From: Chloroflexota bacterium | GTDB taxonomy: Bacteria > Chloroflexota > UBA11872 > UBA12225 | Length of the DNA stretch: 43,358 nucleotides | Reading direction: 5' to 3' | Assembly (NCBI GenBank): GCA_016199265.1 | Contig: JACQGX010000057.1 | Location: 1-43,358, forward strand | Shown: one piece after another, positions 7,419 to 16,626 of the stretch | Layout: each line of letters begins with the position of its first letter | Numbering within the stretch: the stretch's first letter is position 1 | Translations under genes and position numbers: made by a program | Notes under the pieces: model-generated | The model's database searches: none | Told to the model about the DNA's origin: nothing | What the model saw: only the letters and a program-made list of their open reading frames with translations

Positions 7419-10400
7419 CTACCCGCGCCGGTACATCGACTTATCGACTGTGAGGCCGAACTCTTCCTGCTTCTTGGCCAGCTCTTTGTTGATGTCGTAG
7501 ATGGCTTCCTCGAGCGCCTCGCGCGGGTTCATACCCTGCAAGACGACGCGGTTCCAGGCGTTGAGCACGTGCCGGCCGGTGAAGTAGCCGCCCAGGACGA
7601 CCGGGGGCTCCTTGAACCAGCTCCACTGCTCCATGATGTTGGCGATGTCCTTGCGGGGCCACGGCAGCGCCCGCAGGGCCTCCAGATTGGCGGTGTTCCA
7701 GCGCGCCTCCACCCCGATGAGGGCCTCGAGCTCGGCGCCGAAGCGCTGCTGGGCATCCTTGCCCGACCACCACCTGATGAACTCCCACGCCGCCTCCTTG
7801 TTTTGGCTCTGCTGAAAGATCACCATCGACTCGCCCGTGCCGCCGCTGGTGCGGTCGATCGTCCCGTCGGGCCGGCGGTGCCCCGGCATCGGGCGCATCT
7901 CCCACCGCCCCGTCAGCTCGGGCGCGGCAACCGACAGGCTGATGTACATCTTGTAGTCGGCCACGCCCATCGGCTGTTCGCCGGTGCGGATGCGGGTGAA
8001 GAAGTTGGCCTCGCGCGGGATCTTGTAGTTGCTGTAGAGATCGGTCCACTCCTGGAACCCGATCAGCGCCTGCGGCGTGTCCAGCGCCGAGCGGCAGACG
8101 TCGGCGCAGTTGTAGTAGTCGCCCCCGTTCTGGAACAGGAACGGCGTGAATCCCACCGAGCCTTCGGCCACCGTCACGCCCGTCGGCGGCGGGTAGGAGA
8201 AGTCGAGGCCGTTCTGCTGCAGCTTGAGCAGCGCGTCGTACACGTCCTCCCACGTCTCCGGGGGCTTGATCCCCAGCTCGTGCAGGATGTCGAGGCGGTA
8301 GAACGACATCGCGAAGTTCTGCGTCTCGGGCAGCGCCCAGTCCCCCTGCTTGGAGGCACCCGGCAGCGTGTACCGGAACGGGATCAGCGCGCCCGGCCGG
8401 AACCGCTGCGCCACCTGGGGGTAGTCCGGGAAATCATTCAGGTTGATCAGCCCACCCCGGACGGCGAAGTCGACCGGGAGCTGCGAGGGCACGCCGACCG
8501 CCACGTCGGGCGCCTCGCCCGCGGTGGCGGCCAGCAAGAGGACGGACCCGGCACCTTCACCCAGGTTCGCCGGCGGGATCACGCGTAAGTTCACCTTGAT
8601 CCCGGTGCTGGGCGTGAAATCGTCCTCGATCATGTCCTTCATGATCAGGCCCCACTCCGTGCCCCGGCCGAGCCACACCTCCACCACCCGGTCGTCCTTG
8701 CCGTAGATGCTGCCCAACCCGGTGTAGTCCCGGAAGAACGACATGACGAACGTCTGGACCGACGCCACCGTCTTCTGGAAGATGTTGGCCTCCGCCGGCG
8801 GCAGCTTGGCGTCCGCCGAGTGTACCATCACGTAGTCGACGGCCAGCGGGTGGTTCTGGAGGTGCAGCAGCCACGCCGCGAGGATGCCCTGGCTGCGGTT
8901 GTAATCGTCGATCATGCGATGCATGTCGTGGGGCTTGCGGATCATCGTCTTGATCTGATCGGTCACGACATAGAAGGCAGACGATGCGTCGTTACGCGAG
9001 CTGCCGATCTCTTCCATGCGCTTGGCCTGCAGCTCCATCCGGTCGACGATCGCCTGGAGCCGCTGGATCAAGTTGGGGATCTTCTCGTGCAGGTCCCACT
9101 CCATGTTCGGGTCGGGATGCGCGCCGGTCACCATCAGCATCTCGCGGCCCATCAGGCTCATCTCGGTGAGCGATTGATCGATCGCGCGCACCGTCTCGGA
9201 CATGAAGCCGAGCGTCATCTCCATCTGGACGGTGTGCTCGCCCTTAGTCAGATAGAAGAAGTAGGGAGCGCCTTCCGGTTTCTGATCGACGCGCATCGTT
9301 TCATTGCGCCACTCGCGCCCGGAGCGGTAGAGGATGCTCCGCATCTCGGAAAAGGGAATTTCGTCGTCGATCAACAACTGGCGCAGACGCGGCCGGCGGC
9401 CGCCCCAGCCCTGCCAGACTTTAAGCGTGATCTGATAGAGGCCGTCCTCGGGCACGGTGACCTTCCAACGTACCCACTGGCCGGGAAGCCGCCAGCGCCA
9501 CCAGCCGAACGAGTTCAGACGGAAGAGGCCCTCGGCGGTCGGCGACCCGAGGGCGTCGAAATTGACCTCACCGCGAATGGTGGGATCGGACTTCTGGTAG
9601 ATGACCTCGGCCTCGTGCAACACGAGCTTGTTGCCGGTGACTTCCTTCGCACCCATCGCCTTCCACTCGGCCAGCTTCTCTTTATACGCGGGGAGCAGCT
9701 TGGGCGAGTGCACCGTAATCGTGCCGAGCGCGATCGGCTCGCGCACCGTGGCCAGGCGGAACTTGTGCTTGCCCGCGGTGAACGCGAACTGGAACGCATC
9801 GGAGTAGCGGCCGTCGGCGTCCTCGAGCGTCTTGCGCTCCCACTGCGGCGTCTCCACCTGCGGCGGGCGGACGTCGTTGCCCCGGTTGTCCCGCTTGGGC
9901 GGCCACGACTGCTCGCGCCAGACGCGCTGGAACACGATGCGCTTGGCCTCGCGGAAAGGCAGCTCCCCGTCGATGTAGAGGTCGCGCTGCACGCTGGCGC
10001 GCTTGCCGAGGATGGGGTAGTAGTCGACGGTGATCTCGTACAGGCCGGTTTGGGGGATGTCGACCTCCCACTCGACCCAGCCGTCGTCGATCGTCCACAG
10101 CAGCGTCGCGCCGGGCCGTCCCTGGAAGTTCTCGGCCCGCTGTAGGCCCTCGAGCCCGCCGCTGGCCACGTAGTCGACCGCCGGGATCTTGATCTCTATC
10201 CCTTTGGCCGGCTTGAACGTCTTGTCCCACTGCGCCTTCACCACCTCGTAGATCGGCTGGCCAAACAGGTCTTCCGGGGCCAACTCCTCGAAAGGTTTCT
10301 CGGTGGGCGGTGTCTGCTGGTGGACGGCCCCGGTATCGCCGTCACGGGTCCAGTCCACGTTGGCGGCGTTGGTGTCACGGGGAGCCAGCGGGAGCACCAA

Positions 10401-10529
10401 GCTGGCAAGCAGCAACGGTGCCAGCGCGCGGTAAAGCCACCGGTGCCAGCGGCTCTGGCGTGGTGGCCGGTCGAGCGCCGTCCGGCGCGTCGTTCGGGCG
10501 CCCAAAGAGGGGGCGGGGATGCGATTCAT
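7419..10529 (-). CDS. Very large solute-binding protein with carbohydrate-binding-like N-terminal modules
   Basis: The ATG at 10529 has a strong GGAGG site 5-6 bases upstream and gives 1036 residues, more than twice the usual 400-450 of a sugar-binding protein. After a signal or anchor segment (LYRALAPLLLASLVLPLAP, about 35-53), two similar beta-sandwich modules follow. One is at about 120-265 (WTIDDGWVEWEVDIPQTGLY; YIDGELPFREAKRIVFQRVW) and one at about 295-440 (LPGQWVRWKVTVPEDGLYQI; LIDDEIPFSEMRSILYRSGR), with parallel blocks that suggest duplication. They resemble CBM-type carbohydrate-binding domains. A helical linker (about 450-600) leads to a family 1 binding domain (about 612-1010) opening with VVEVWLGRGTEWGLIMKDMI and including APDVAVG and LPETQNFAMSFYRLDILHEL. 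It likely captures oligosaccharide outside the cell for the permeases downstream. Ligand unknown. Confidence 0.88.
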   Translation of the reverse strand: MNRIPAPSLGARTTRRTALDRPPRQSRWHRWLYRALAPLLLASLVLPLAPRDTNAANVDWTRDGDTGAVHQQTPPTEKPFEELAPEDLFGQPIYEVVKAQWDKTFKPAKGIEIKIPAVDYVASGGLEGLQRAENFQGRPGATLLWTIDDGWVEWEVDIPQTGLYEITVDYYPILGKRASVQRDLYIDGELPFREAKRIVFQRVWREQSWPPKRDNRGNDVRPPQVETPQWERKTLEDADGRYSDAFQFAFTAGKHKFRLATVREPIALGTITVHSPKLLPAYKEKLAEWKAMGAKEVTGNKLVLHEAEVIYQKSDPTIRGEVNFDALGSPTAEGLFRLNSFGWWRWRLPGQWVRWKVTVPEDGLYQITLKVWQGWGGRRPRLRQLLIDDEIPFSEMRSILYRSGREWRNETMRVDQKPEGAPYFFYLTKGEHTVQMEMTLGFMSETVRAIDQSLTEMSLMGREMLMVTGAHPDPNMEWDLHEKIPNLIQRLQAIVDRMELQAKRMEEIGSSRNDASSAFYVVTDQIKTMIRKPHDMHRMIDDYNRSQGILAAWLLHLQNHPLAVDYVMVHSADAKLPPAEANIFQKTVASVQTFVMSFFRDYTGLGSIYGKDDRVVEVWLGRGTEWGLIMKDMIEDDFTPSTGIKVNLRVIPPANLGEGAGSVLLLAATAGEAPDVAVGVPSQLPVDFAVRGGLINLNDFPDYPQVAQRFRPGALIPFRYTLPGASKQGDWALPETQNFAMSFYRLDILHELGIKPPETWEDVYDALLKLQQNGLDFSYPPPTGVTVAEGSVGFTPFLFQNGGDYYNCADVCRSALDTPQALIGFQEWTDLYSNYKIPREANFFTRIRTGEQPMGVADYKMYISLSVAAPELTGRWEMRPMPGHRRPDGTIDRTSGGTGESMVIFQQSQNKEAAWEFIRWWSGKDAQQRFGAELEALIGVEARWNTANLEALRALPWPRKDIANIMEQWSWFKEPPVVLGGYFTGRHVLNAWNRVVLQGMNPREALEEAIYDINKELAKKQEEFGLTVDKSMYRRG

Positions 10530-10886
10530 GCACTGCCTCCTACCGCAGCGTTCATTCAAACTGGCCGACACGCCGTGGCCCGGCGATGACGCACACGCCA
10601 CGAAGCCGCCCTAGAAGCCCCGAAACCAGTATATCTACTGAAGACCTATTGAGCAAGCCCCCGGCTCGTCAAGACCGCACACCGGCTAAAACCCAACGGC
10701 CCTCCGCCGTCAACCAACACCATCAACACCACGTGCGGCCAACAATTGCGCAAGTATAGCGCCCATCGTGCCTGCGTGTGACATCACCCGCGGCCGCATC
10801 CTGCCTACGGCAGGCGCACGCTATACTCCACGTGTCGGGTGTTCAGGTGCATGGAAGCATTTTATCCACAGTGAGAGCGAGCACGC
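10530..10886. other. 357-base divergent intergenic region
   Basis: This gap separates the minus-strand sugar operon from dcd on plus. It contains the sugar-operon promoter (10628-10656) and, toward dcd, a TATACT box at 10822-10827 without a convincing -35 box. A short inverted repeat (CCTGCCTACGGCAGG, 10799-10813) lies just before that box. A second TATACT, on the minus strand at 10759-10754, has no partner either. I see no coding sequence and no RNA gene in it. Confidence 0.5.
10628..10656 (-). promoter_or_regulatory. Promoter of the sugar-uptake operon
   Basis: On the minus strand TTGCTC (10656-10651) is followed by a 17-base spacer and TATACT (10633-10628), a 5-of-6 match to the -10 consensus at the ideal spacing. 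Transcription would start near 10620, leaving a leader of about 90 bases before ATG 10529. No clear operator was found. Confidence 0.55.
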
Positions 10887-11459
10887 ATGGTTCTCAGCGA
10901 TCGGACAATCCGGGAGCTTATTCGGTCCGGTCGTCTTCGGATTGATCCATTCGACGAACTGTCGATTCAGCCGTCGAGCGTCGATCTGCGCCTCGACCGG
11001 CGTTTTCGTGTCTTCCGTCGCACACGGTACACCCACATCGATCCCCGCCTAGAGCAACAAGACCTTACCGAGCTGGCCACCATTGGCGACGGCGAAGCTT
11101 TCGTCCTGCAGCCGGGCGAGTTCTGCCTGGGCAATACGTGGGAAGAGATCAACCTGCCGGACGACGTCGTGGGGCGGCTGGAAGGGAAGAGCTCCCTCGG
11201 GAGGCTGGGCCTGGTCATCCACTCGACGGCCGGCTACGTCGATCCAGGGTTCCGCGGCCACCTGACGCTCGAGCTGAGCAACGCCGCCGCGCTTCCCATC
11301 CTGCTGTATCCCCGCATGAAGATCGGCCAGCTCTCGTTTCTACAGATGACCACGCCGGCCGACCGCCCGTACGGGTCACACCCGCTGGGCAGCAAGTACC
11401 AGGGGCAGAACGAGCCGACGGCCAGCCGAATCCACATGGATTTTCATGAGCGCAAGTAG
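10887..11459 (+). CDS. dcd: dCTP deaminase, probably dUMP-forming
   Basis: A 190-residue trimeric nucleotide-metabolism enzyme. It begins [19 protein letters not shown], followed by the family's [10 protein letters not shown] block. The active-site region reads [20 protein letters not shown] then [13 protein letters not shown], with the catalytic glutamate in LELSN, and the C-terminus is [13 protein letters not shown]. The [11 protein letters not shown] form and the GSKYQGQ tail are closer to the bifunctional deaminase/dUTPase enzymes (dCTP to dUMP directly, as in Mycobacterium and Methanocaldococcus) than to the E. coli deaminase. That choice is inference. The next gene overlaps its end by 14 bases. 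Confidence 0.93.
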   Translation: MVLSDRTIRELIRSGRLRIDPFDELSIQPSSVDLRLDRRFRVFRRTRYTHIDPRLEQQDLTELATIGDGEAFVLQPGEFCLGNTWEEINLPDDVVGRLEGKSSLGRLGLVIHSTAGYVDPGFRGHLTLELSNAAALPILLYPRMKIGQLSFLQMTTPADRPYGSHPLGSKYQGQNEPTASRIHMDFHERK

Positions 11460-12099
11460 GCCAGCGCCGCAACTTCCGCCTGCTCGCACTGTACCCGGCG
11501 GCCAGTTGAGGGGCCACGCCGATTTGCTGGTTGCCGCCGGACGCGAGCGCACGGTGCTGGCATCCGGTTTTCTGGCCGGTATCGGCGTCTTCCTCGCGCC
11601 GTTGGTGTTCCTTGCGCTCGGATTGCTGGCAGCATATCTGGGGTACATCACCAGTGACAACACCTCCGCGCTCTCAGCGCTCCGGCGGCCGCTGGAGGCG
11701 TCCAACTTCCGCAGCGTCTTTGCGCCGGTGGTGAACGAGGCGCCGCTGCTGGTGTGCGCCGGACTGCTCGGCGCAGCGCTGGCCCAATTCCGGCGCTGGC
11801 TGGCGCGGCGCAGCGATCCGGCGCTGCTTGCGGCGGGCGTACGGCCATTCTTTCCCGAGTTCACGCTGCTCTACTTGATGCTCGTCGCACTGGCGGTTGG
11901 GCTCGCCGCCGTACACGGCGGGTGGCCGCAGCTACACCGGTTGGTCACCGCCGGCCCGGTCTTCCTCCTGTTTATGGTCTGCACCACCTGGCTGGCTCAC
12001 ACCGTCTGGCAGTACTGTTTCCGAAACATCCTCGACCTCCTGGCCAGCGCTGGGGAGCGCGACGCCGCCGCGCTGCTCGGCGTGAAACGGAATGCGTGA
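11446..12099 (+). CDS. Small integral membrane protein, function unknown
   Basis: 217 residues with about four membrane segments: [20 protein letters not shown] (about 41-60), [17 protein letters not shown] (about 97-113), [20 protein letters not shown] (about 138-157) and [19 protein letters not shown] (about 168-186). The cytoplasmic tail ends in [20 protein letters not shown] recognise no family. It overlaps the end of dcd by 14 bases, and its stop TGA shares a base with the ATG of the peptide-binding lipoprotein that follows, so the three genes are translationally coupled. Dependence on these neighbours is inference. Confidence 0.7.
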   Translation: MSASRPAPQLPPARTVPGGQLRGHADLLVAAGRERTVLASGFLAGIGVFLAPLVFLALGLLAAYLGYITSDNTSALSALRRPLEASNFRSVFAPVVNEAPLLVCAGLLGAALAQFRRWLARRSDPALLAAGVRPFFPEFTLLYLMLVALAVGLAAVHGGWPQLHRLVTAGPVFLLFMVCTTWLAHTVWQYCFRNILDLLASAGERDAAALLGVKRNA

Positions 12100-13727
12100 T
12101 GCGTAACTGGAGTCGCCGGTCGATGCTGGGTGCGCTGGCGCTCGCCGGCAGCGCCTGCCAGCTCAATCCCCTCAGCGGGCCACCCTCGGACCAGGTGCTG
12201 CGTACGTGGCTCTGGCGCTACCAATCGCTCGATCCGCTTCAGGCGCTGAGCGTGCTCGAGGCCGAGTACATCGTCCACATCTTCAGCGGCCTTACCAGCC
12301 TGAACGAAAAACTGGAGGTCGTGCCCGATCTGGCCGAGAAGTGGCAGGCAAGCAACGATGGGCGCACGTACACGTTCACGTTGCGCAAAGGGGCCAAGTT
12401 CCACGACGGCCGCGAGCTCAAGGCGGCCGACGTGAAATACAGCCTGGAACGAGCCACCGATCCCGCCCAGGCGGCCCCCATCGTCGAGACGTACCTAGGC
12501 GACATCGCGGGTGCGAAGGAACGCCTCAAAGGCCAAGCCAATGACCTCTCCGGGGTGAAGGTACGCGACGACGTCACCGTCGAGATCACGCTCGTCGAGC
12601 CACGCGTTTACTTCCCCGCCAAGCTCACCTATCCGGTGGCGTACGTCGTTGATCGAGCCAACGTCGAATCGGGCGGCGCGCAATGGTGGATAAGGCCCAA
12701 CGGCACCGGCCCGTTTCGCGTGCGCGAAGCGAAGCCCAACGAGCGCCTCGTCTTCGGGCGCAACGACGTCTACTACGGCCAGAAGCCGGCGCTCACCGAG
12801 GTCCACTTTCTCCCGACGTCGCCGCTGGCCGCGTACGAGGCCGATGACCTGGACTTGGCAATTGTCGAGCTGGCCGACATCGAGCGCGTGACCGACAAGA
12901 GCGACCCGCTCAGTCGTGAGCTGCGGGTGCGCGCCGAGCTCGACGTGCACTACCTGGGGTTCAATGTGGCGGCCAAGCCGTTCGACGATCCCAAGGTGCG
13001 CCAGGCGTTCAACCACGCGCTCGACCGCGACAAAATCGCGAACGTGACGCTCAAGAAGACGGTCGCCAAGGCCAACGGCATCCTGCCGCCGGGGATGCCC
13101 GGACACAGCGACAAGATCAAGGGTCTGGACTTCGACGTCTCGCGCGCCCGCCAGCTCATCGCCGAATCGAGCTACCGCGAAGCCAAGAACTTCCCGGAGA
13201 TCGTGCTGCACATCATGGGCACGCGCACCAATGCCCCAGCGGAGATCACGGCAATGGTGGCGATGTTCAAGCAAAACCTCGGCGTCGACGTGCGGGTGCG
13301 CCAGATGGACCGCAACGCCTTCCTCGACACGCTCGCGAAAGGCAAGGACCGATTCCAGATGTTCTACACCGGGTGGGTAGCCGATTACGCCGACCCGCAG
13401 AACTTCCTCGACGTGCTGTTCCACAGCAAGAGCGGCGAGAACCACACGCAGTACGCCAACCCAGACGTCGACCGGCTGCTCGAGCGGGCGCGAATCGAGC
13501 GCGATCACGCCACACGTATGCGGCACTATTCCGAGGCCGAGGCGCAGATCGTCAAGGACAGCCCGTGGGTACCGCTCTGGCACTCGCGGCGCTACATCCT
13601 GGTCAAGCCCCACGTACACGGCTACAGTGCGCCGCCGGTCGTGTTGCCCTGGCTCAAGACCATCAGCATCAAGGGGCGACCGGCGCCGGCCCGGCCAGAC
13701 CCGCGCGAATCACGCGGCGCAGCCTAA
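12099..13727 (+). CDS. Family 5 (peptide/nickel type) ABC substrate-binding lipoprotein
   Basis: 542 residues from the ATG at 12099, chosen because it overlaps the preceding stop and opens a signal: [20 protein letters not shown], with a lipobox-like end before Cys20 and an RR pair that could suit Tat export. The mature part shows the SBP_bac_5 pattern: [67 protein letters not shown] and [14 protein letters not shown]. It should bind oligopeptides or a similar ligand outside the membrane. No permease or ATPase genes accompany it, which is unusual, since this family is normally in a dpp/opp operon. RNase PH follows after 26 bases. Confidence 0.9.
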   Translation: MRNWSRRSMLGALALAGSACQLNPLSGPPSDQVLRTWLWRYQSLDPLQALSVLEAEYIVHIFSGLTSLNEKLEVVPDLAEKWQASNDGRTYTFTLRKGAKFHDGRELKAADVKYSLERATDPAQAAPIVETYLGDIAGAKERLKGQANDLSGVKVRDDVTVEITLVEPRVYFPAKLTYPVAYVVDRANVESGGAQWWIRPNGTGPFRVREAKPNERLVFGRNDVYYGQKPALTEVHFLPTSPLAAYEADDLDLAIVELADIERVTDKSDPLSRELRVRAELDVHYLGFNVAAKPFDDPKVRQAFNHALDRDKIANVTLKKTVAKANGILPPGMPGHSDKIKGLDFDVSRARQLIAESSYREAKNFPEIVLHIMGTRTNAPAEITAMVAMFKQNLGVDVRVRQMDRNAFLDTLAKGKDRFQMFYTGWVADYADPQNFLDVLFHSKSGENHTQYANPDVDRLLERARIERDHATRMRHYSEAEAQIVKDSPWVPLWHSRRYILVKPHVHGYSAPPVVLPWLKTISIKGRPAPARPDPRESRGAA

Positions 13728-13753
13728 GATCACACACAAGGAAAGAGCAAACC

Positions 13754-14488
13754 ATGGCGCGAATCGACGGCCGGTTGCCGGACGAGCTTCGACCGGTGCG
13801 GATCATCCCCAATTTCCTGGAACACGCCGAGGGTTCGGCGCTGATCGAAGCGGGCAAGACACGCGTACTCTGCGCTGCCAGCGTCGAGGAGTCGCAGCCG
13901 CCGCACCTCAAAGGCACCGAGCAAGGGTGGATCACCGCCGAATACGCGATGCTCCCGCGCTCGACACACACGCGCTCACCGCGCGAATCGACGCGCGGCC
14001 GCATTGGCGGCCGCACCCATGAGATCCAGCGCCTCATCGGACGCTCGCTGCGTACGACGGTCGATCTACGCGCGCTCGGCCCCCGCACCCTATTCGTCGA
14101 CTGCGACGTCATCCAGGCCGACGGCGGGACGCGTACGGCGGCGATCACCGGCTCGTACGTCGCCGTGGCGCTCGCCCTCCGGCGGCTCGTCACCACCGGC
14201 ACGCTGCGCACTGCGCCCCTGCGCACCGCGGTCGCGGCGGTAAGCGTCGGAATCGTGCGGGGGGAGCCGTTGCTCGACCTCTGCTACGCCGAGGACTCGC
14301 GCGCCGACGTCGATTTCAACGTCGTCATGACGAACGAGGACCAGTTCGTTGAGGTGCAGGGAACGGCCGAGGGCCCACCGTTCTCACGCGCGGCCATGGA
14401 CGGCCTGCTCGACCTCGCCCAAAGCGGCATCCGGCAGCTCTTCATCACTCAGCGCGACGTGCTGCGCGGCGCCGAAGCGGCGGGCTGA
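13754..14488 (+). CDS. rph: Ribonuclease PH
   Basis: 244 residues, matching the family length. It is a phosphorolytic 3'-to-5' exoribonuclease that trims tRNA 3' ends. Diagnostic blocks are present in order: the R-P-V-R-I-I-P-N-F region (residues 13-21), [60 protein letters not shown] with the phosphate-binding and metal-binding residues, and [19 protein letters not shown] near the C-terminus. An AAGGAAAGAG site precedes ATG 13754. It follows the peptide-binding lipoprotein gene by 26 bases and probably shares its transcript. Confidence 0.96.
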   Translation: MARIDGRLPDELRPVRIIPNFLEHAEGSALIEAGKTRVLCAASVEESQPPHLKGTEQGWITAEYAMLPRSTHTRSPRESTRGRIGGRTHEIQRLIGRSLRTTVDLRALGPRTLFVDCDVIQADGGTRTAAITGSYVAVALALRRLVTTGTLRTAPLRTAVAAVSVGIVRGEPLLDLCYAEDSRADVDFNVVMTNEDQFVEVQGTAEGPPFSRAAMDGLLDLAQSGIRQLFITQRDVLRGAEAAG

Positions 14489-14554
14489 TACTCCACCAAT
14501 CGCGGCACAGTTCTTGCTGTTGCTGGGCCACACGTCCCCTGTGAGGAGGCGGCG

Positions 14555-15106
14555 ATGGCAGGCTCGGCAGCACGGTCGGTTCCCGTTGGCGGACAATCTC
14601 ATGCGCTCGGCACACACCGACCCGCGCTCGGTGCCCCGCAGCTCGTTCTGCTGTTCGCCGCCGGCGTCGCCCTTCTGGTGTCGGCCGCGGCGCTCGTGGC
14701 GCCGCCCGGGAGCGTCGCGTTGCGCCACGCGCTCGCGACCTGGTCTGCCGCCTCTCCTGCCGGTGCGCGGGCAGCGTCCGGCGCGACCGATGCCACGAGC
14801 GAGGCGAGCGCGTCGACCGCGATCCCGCCGCGGCTCCCACTCAGCCGGGCAGACGCTGAAACCGTCCTCTCGTACGCCAGAACGCTCCGCCCGGACGACT
14901 CGCTCGTCGAGGTGCGCCGTGGGGTATTCGCCAAGCGCAGCAACGTCCAGGGCATCCCGATCGGCGGGCACACGGTGTACTACGACATCGTGCCTCACCA
15001 GTCCTACGGCCCTCTCCGCACGGGCACGTGGACCGAGCGTGATGTCCGGATACTCAGGCAGGAATCGACCGGCAACGGGCTGGTGCTGATCTACGTGCCG
15101 AAGTAG
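14555..15106 (+). CDS. Small anchored extracytoplasmic protein, function unknown
   Basis: 183 residues: a short N-terminus, one membrane segment (LVLLFAAGVALLVSAAALVA, about 30-49), an Ala/Ser/Thr-rich linker to about residue 90, then a compact domain beginning LPLSRADAETVLSYARTL and including VRRGVFAKRSNVQGIPIGGH and TVYYDIVPHQSYGP. I do not recognise the domain. A GAGGAGG ribosome site lies 5 bases before the ATG, which makes this a real gene. The stop codon TAG (15104-15106) is the first element of the heptamer repeat arm that follows, so the repeat reaches into the coding region. It lies 66 bases after rph. Confidence 0.72.
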   Translation: MAGSAARSVPVGGQSHALGTHRPALGAPQLVLLFAAGVALLVSAAALVAPPGSVALRHALATWSAASPAGARAASGATDATSEASASTAIPPRLPLSRADAETVLSYARTLRPDDSLVEVRRGVFAKRSNVQGIPIGGHTVYYDIVPHQSYGPLRTGTWTERDVRILRQESTGNGLVLIYVPK

Positions 15107-15234
15107 GCAGTAGGCAGTAGGCAGTAAGCAGTCGGCAGCGAAACAATACAGGTGCCTTTGTTTGCGCCCGATAGTAGCACCGTCTCGCTTGGCGCGGCGG
15201 GGACGTGGGGACTGCCCACTGCCTACTGCCTACT
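15103..15234. repeat. Heptamer inverted-repeat site A (unit GTAGGCA)
   Basis: The left arm (15103-15138) is five tandem 7-base units, three GTAGGCA then GTAAGCA and GTCGGCA. The right arm (15211-15234) reads ACTGCCC, ACTGCCT, ACTGCCT, ACT, the complement of the left arm. The loop is about 72 bases. The left arm contains the stop codon of the upstream gene, and the right arm ends on the first base of the murD stop (complement strand). The transcript from either side would fold into a long imperfect stem, so it may end both convergent messages, although it lacks a T run. Confidence 0.85.
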
Positions 15235-16559
15235 CACAACAACCGGACGATCGCGTTGAACTGATCGCCTCGGTCGAACTCGTTGCGGAACATGCCGAAC
15301 GACGCGCAGCCGGGAGAGAGCACGACGGCCTCGCCGGGTGAGGCGAGCTCGGCTGCGCGGCGAATCGCCGCCGCGAAGTCCGGGAAACGGCCTCGCACCT
15401 TGTCGCCGGCGGCGGCGGCGACCTTGTCGGTGGCGTTGCCTTCGAGCAGAACGACGGCTTTGACGCTGGAGTCCGGAGCGCGGATGGCGCCGCCGAGCGC
15501 GCCGAAGTCGAGCCCTTTGTCGGCCCCGCCGGCGATGAGCACGACCGGACGATCGATCGCACGGAGTGCGGCGAGCGCGGCGTCAGGGGTGCTGGCAGCG
15601 GTATCGTTGATGAACTGCACGCCGTCTCGCTCGCGGATGAGCTCCTGCCGGTAGGGCACGCCGGCAAATCCGGCGACCGCCCGACCGATGGCGTCGTCGG
15701 TGACGCCCAGCGCGCGCGCGATCGCGGCGGCGGCGGCGATGTTCGAGCGATTGTGTTCCCCGCGCAGGCGCGACTCGCCGGTGCCAGGGACATCGTCGTC
15801 GCGGCCGAACCACACCACGCGTCCCGGCGCCTCGCCGGCCAGGGGACGGCAGTGGCGATCGTCTCGGTTGAGCGCCAGCAAGTCTTCGCGCCCCTGAAAG
15901 CGAAAGATCAGCTTCTTGGCGCCAAAGTACTCCTCCAGCGAGTCGTAACGATTGAGGTGATCTTCCATCAGATTGGTGATGATGCTGTGCCGCGGACACT
16001 GCCGCGTGGCTTCGAGCCCTTCGAGCTGAAAGCTGGACAGCTCCAGCACGACGTGCGTGTCGGGTGTGATGCGCGGCAACTGCTCGAGCGCTGAGATGAG
16101 TAGATTGCCGGCAACCACCACGTCGCGCCCGGCGGCACGCAGGATCTCGCCGAGCAGCGTCGTCGTCGTCGTCTTGCCCTTGGTACCGGTGACACCGGCA
16201 ATGTGCTCGCCCGGGCATTCCATGAAGAAGAGCGTCATCTCCATGTAGACCGGCACGCCGCGCGCCGCCGCCAGCCCGAGAAGGGGGTGTGAGCGCGGCA
16301 CGCCCGGGTTGCGCACGACGAATTCGGCTTCCTCGAAATCACGCGCACGATGCTCGCCCAGGACGTAGCGGATGTCGAGGTCGCGCAGTGCGGCGATCGA
16401 TTCCGTGAGCCGCTCGGCCGGCTGGAGATCTGTCACCGTCACGCGGGCGCCGCGTTCGGCCAGGAAGCGCGCCACACCGGCGCCGCCGCCGAGTACGCCA
16501 AGCCCCATCACCAGGGCCCGTTTGCCACGGTAATCGGGCCGAGCCGATTTCTCAACCAT
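15234..16559 (-). CDS. murD: UDP-N-acetylmuramoyl-alanine--D-glutamate ligase
   Basis: 441 residues, usual for MurD. It adds D-glutamate to UDP-MurNAc-L-Ala with ATP in cytoplasmic peptidoglycan synthesis. Visible are the N-terminal Rossmann-like loop (GLGVLGGGAGVARFLAERGA), the ATP-binding P-loop GVTGTKGKTTTTTLLGEIL (about 120-138), LELSSFQLEGL, NLMEDHLNRYDSLEEYFGAK, EHNRSNIAAAAAIARALGV and the C-terminal FINDTAASTPDAALAALRA plus GGADKGLDF. It is a lone minus-strand gene between two plus-strand groups, away from any mur cluster in this window, and shows that the organism makes peptidoglycan. An AGGA site lies before ATG 16559. Confidence 0.97.
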   Translation of the reverse strand: MVEKSARPDYRGKRALVMGLGVLGGGAGVARFLAERGARVTVTDLQPAERLTESIAALRDLDIRYVLGEHRARDFEEAEFVVRNPGVPRSHPLLGLAAARGVPVYMEMTLFFMECPGEHIAGVTGTKGKTTTTTLLGEILRAAGRDVVVAGNLLISALEQLPRITPDTHVVLELSSFQLEGLEATRQCPRHSIITNLMEDHLNRYDSLEEYFGAKKLIFRFQGREDLLALNRDDRHCRPLAGEAPGRVVWFGRDDDVPGTGESRLRGEHNRSNIAAAAAIARALGVTDDAIGRAVAGFAGVPYRQELIRERDGVQFINDTAASTPDAALAALRAIDRPVVLIAGGADKGLDFGALGGAIRAPDSSVKAVVLLEGNATDKVAAAAGDKVRGRFPDFAAAIRRAAELASPGEAVVLSPGCASFGMFRNEFDRGDQFNAIVRLL

Positions 16560-16572
16560 CGATACACAGTCC

Positions 16573-16601
16573 TTGCGATGTTGTCAGGCAGTGGGTATGA
16601 T
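16573..16601 (+). promoter_or_regulatory. Promoter of the LysM gene
   Basis: TTGCGA (16573-16578), a 17-base spacer and TATGAT (16596-16601) give a good sigma-70-type promoter (4 of 6 and 5 of 6). Transcription would start near 16608, which argues against translation from the ATG at 16573 and for the ATG at 16627. Confidence 0.5.
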
Positions 16602-16626
16602 CGTCACTGGGTATGCTCTAGGAGCA

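Noticed and set aside
10530-10601. 24-residue upstream extension of the large binding protein
   Set aside because: It would read through the strong GGAGG site at about 10535-10540, which clearly serves ATG 10529, and it adds residues before the signal segment with no family support.
12495-13619. Long open frame of 374 codons on the minus strand opposite the peptide-binding gene
   Set aside because: It mirrors the codon pattern of a clear SBP_bac_5 gene in GC-rich DNA, has no ribosome site and its protein is His/Arg/Val-rich with no domain. The same holds for long opposite frames at 1179-2204, 8820-10145, 21623-22966, 24493-25545 and 41606-43051.
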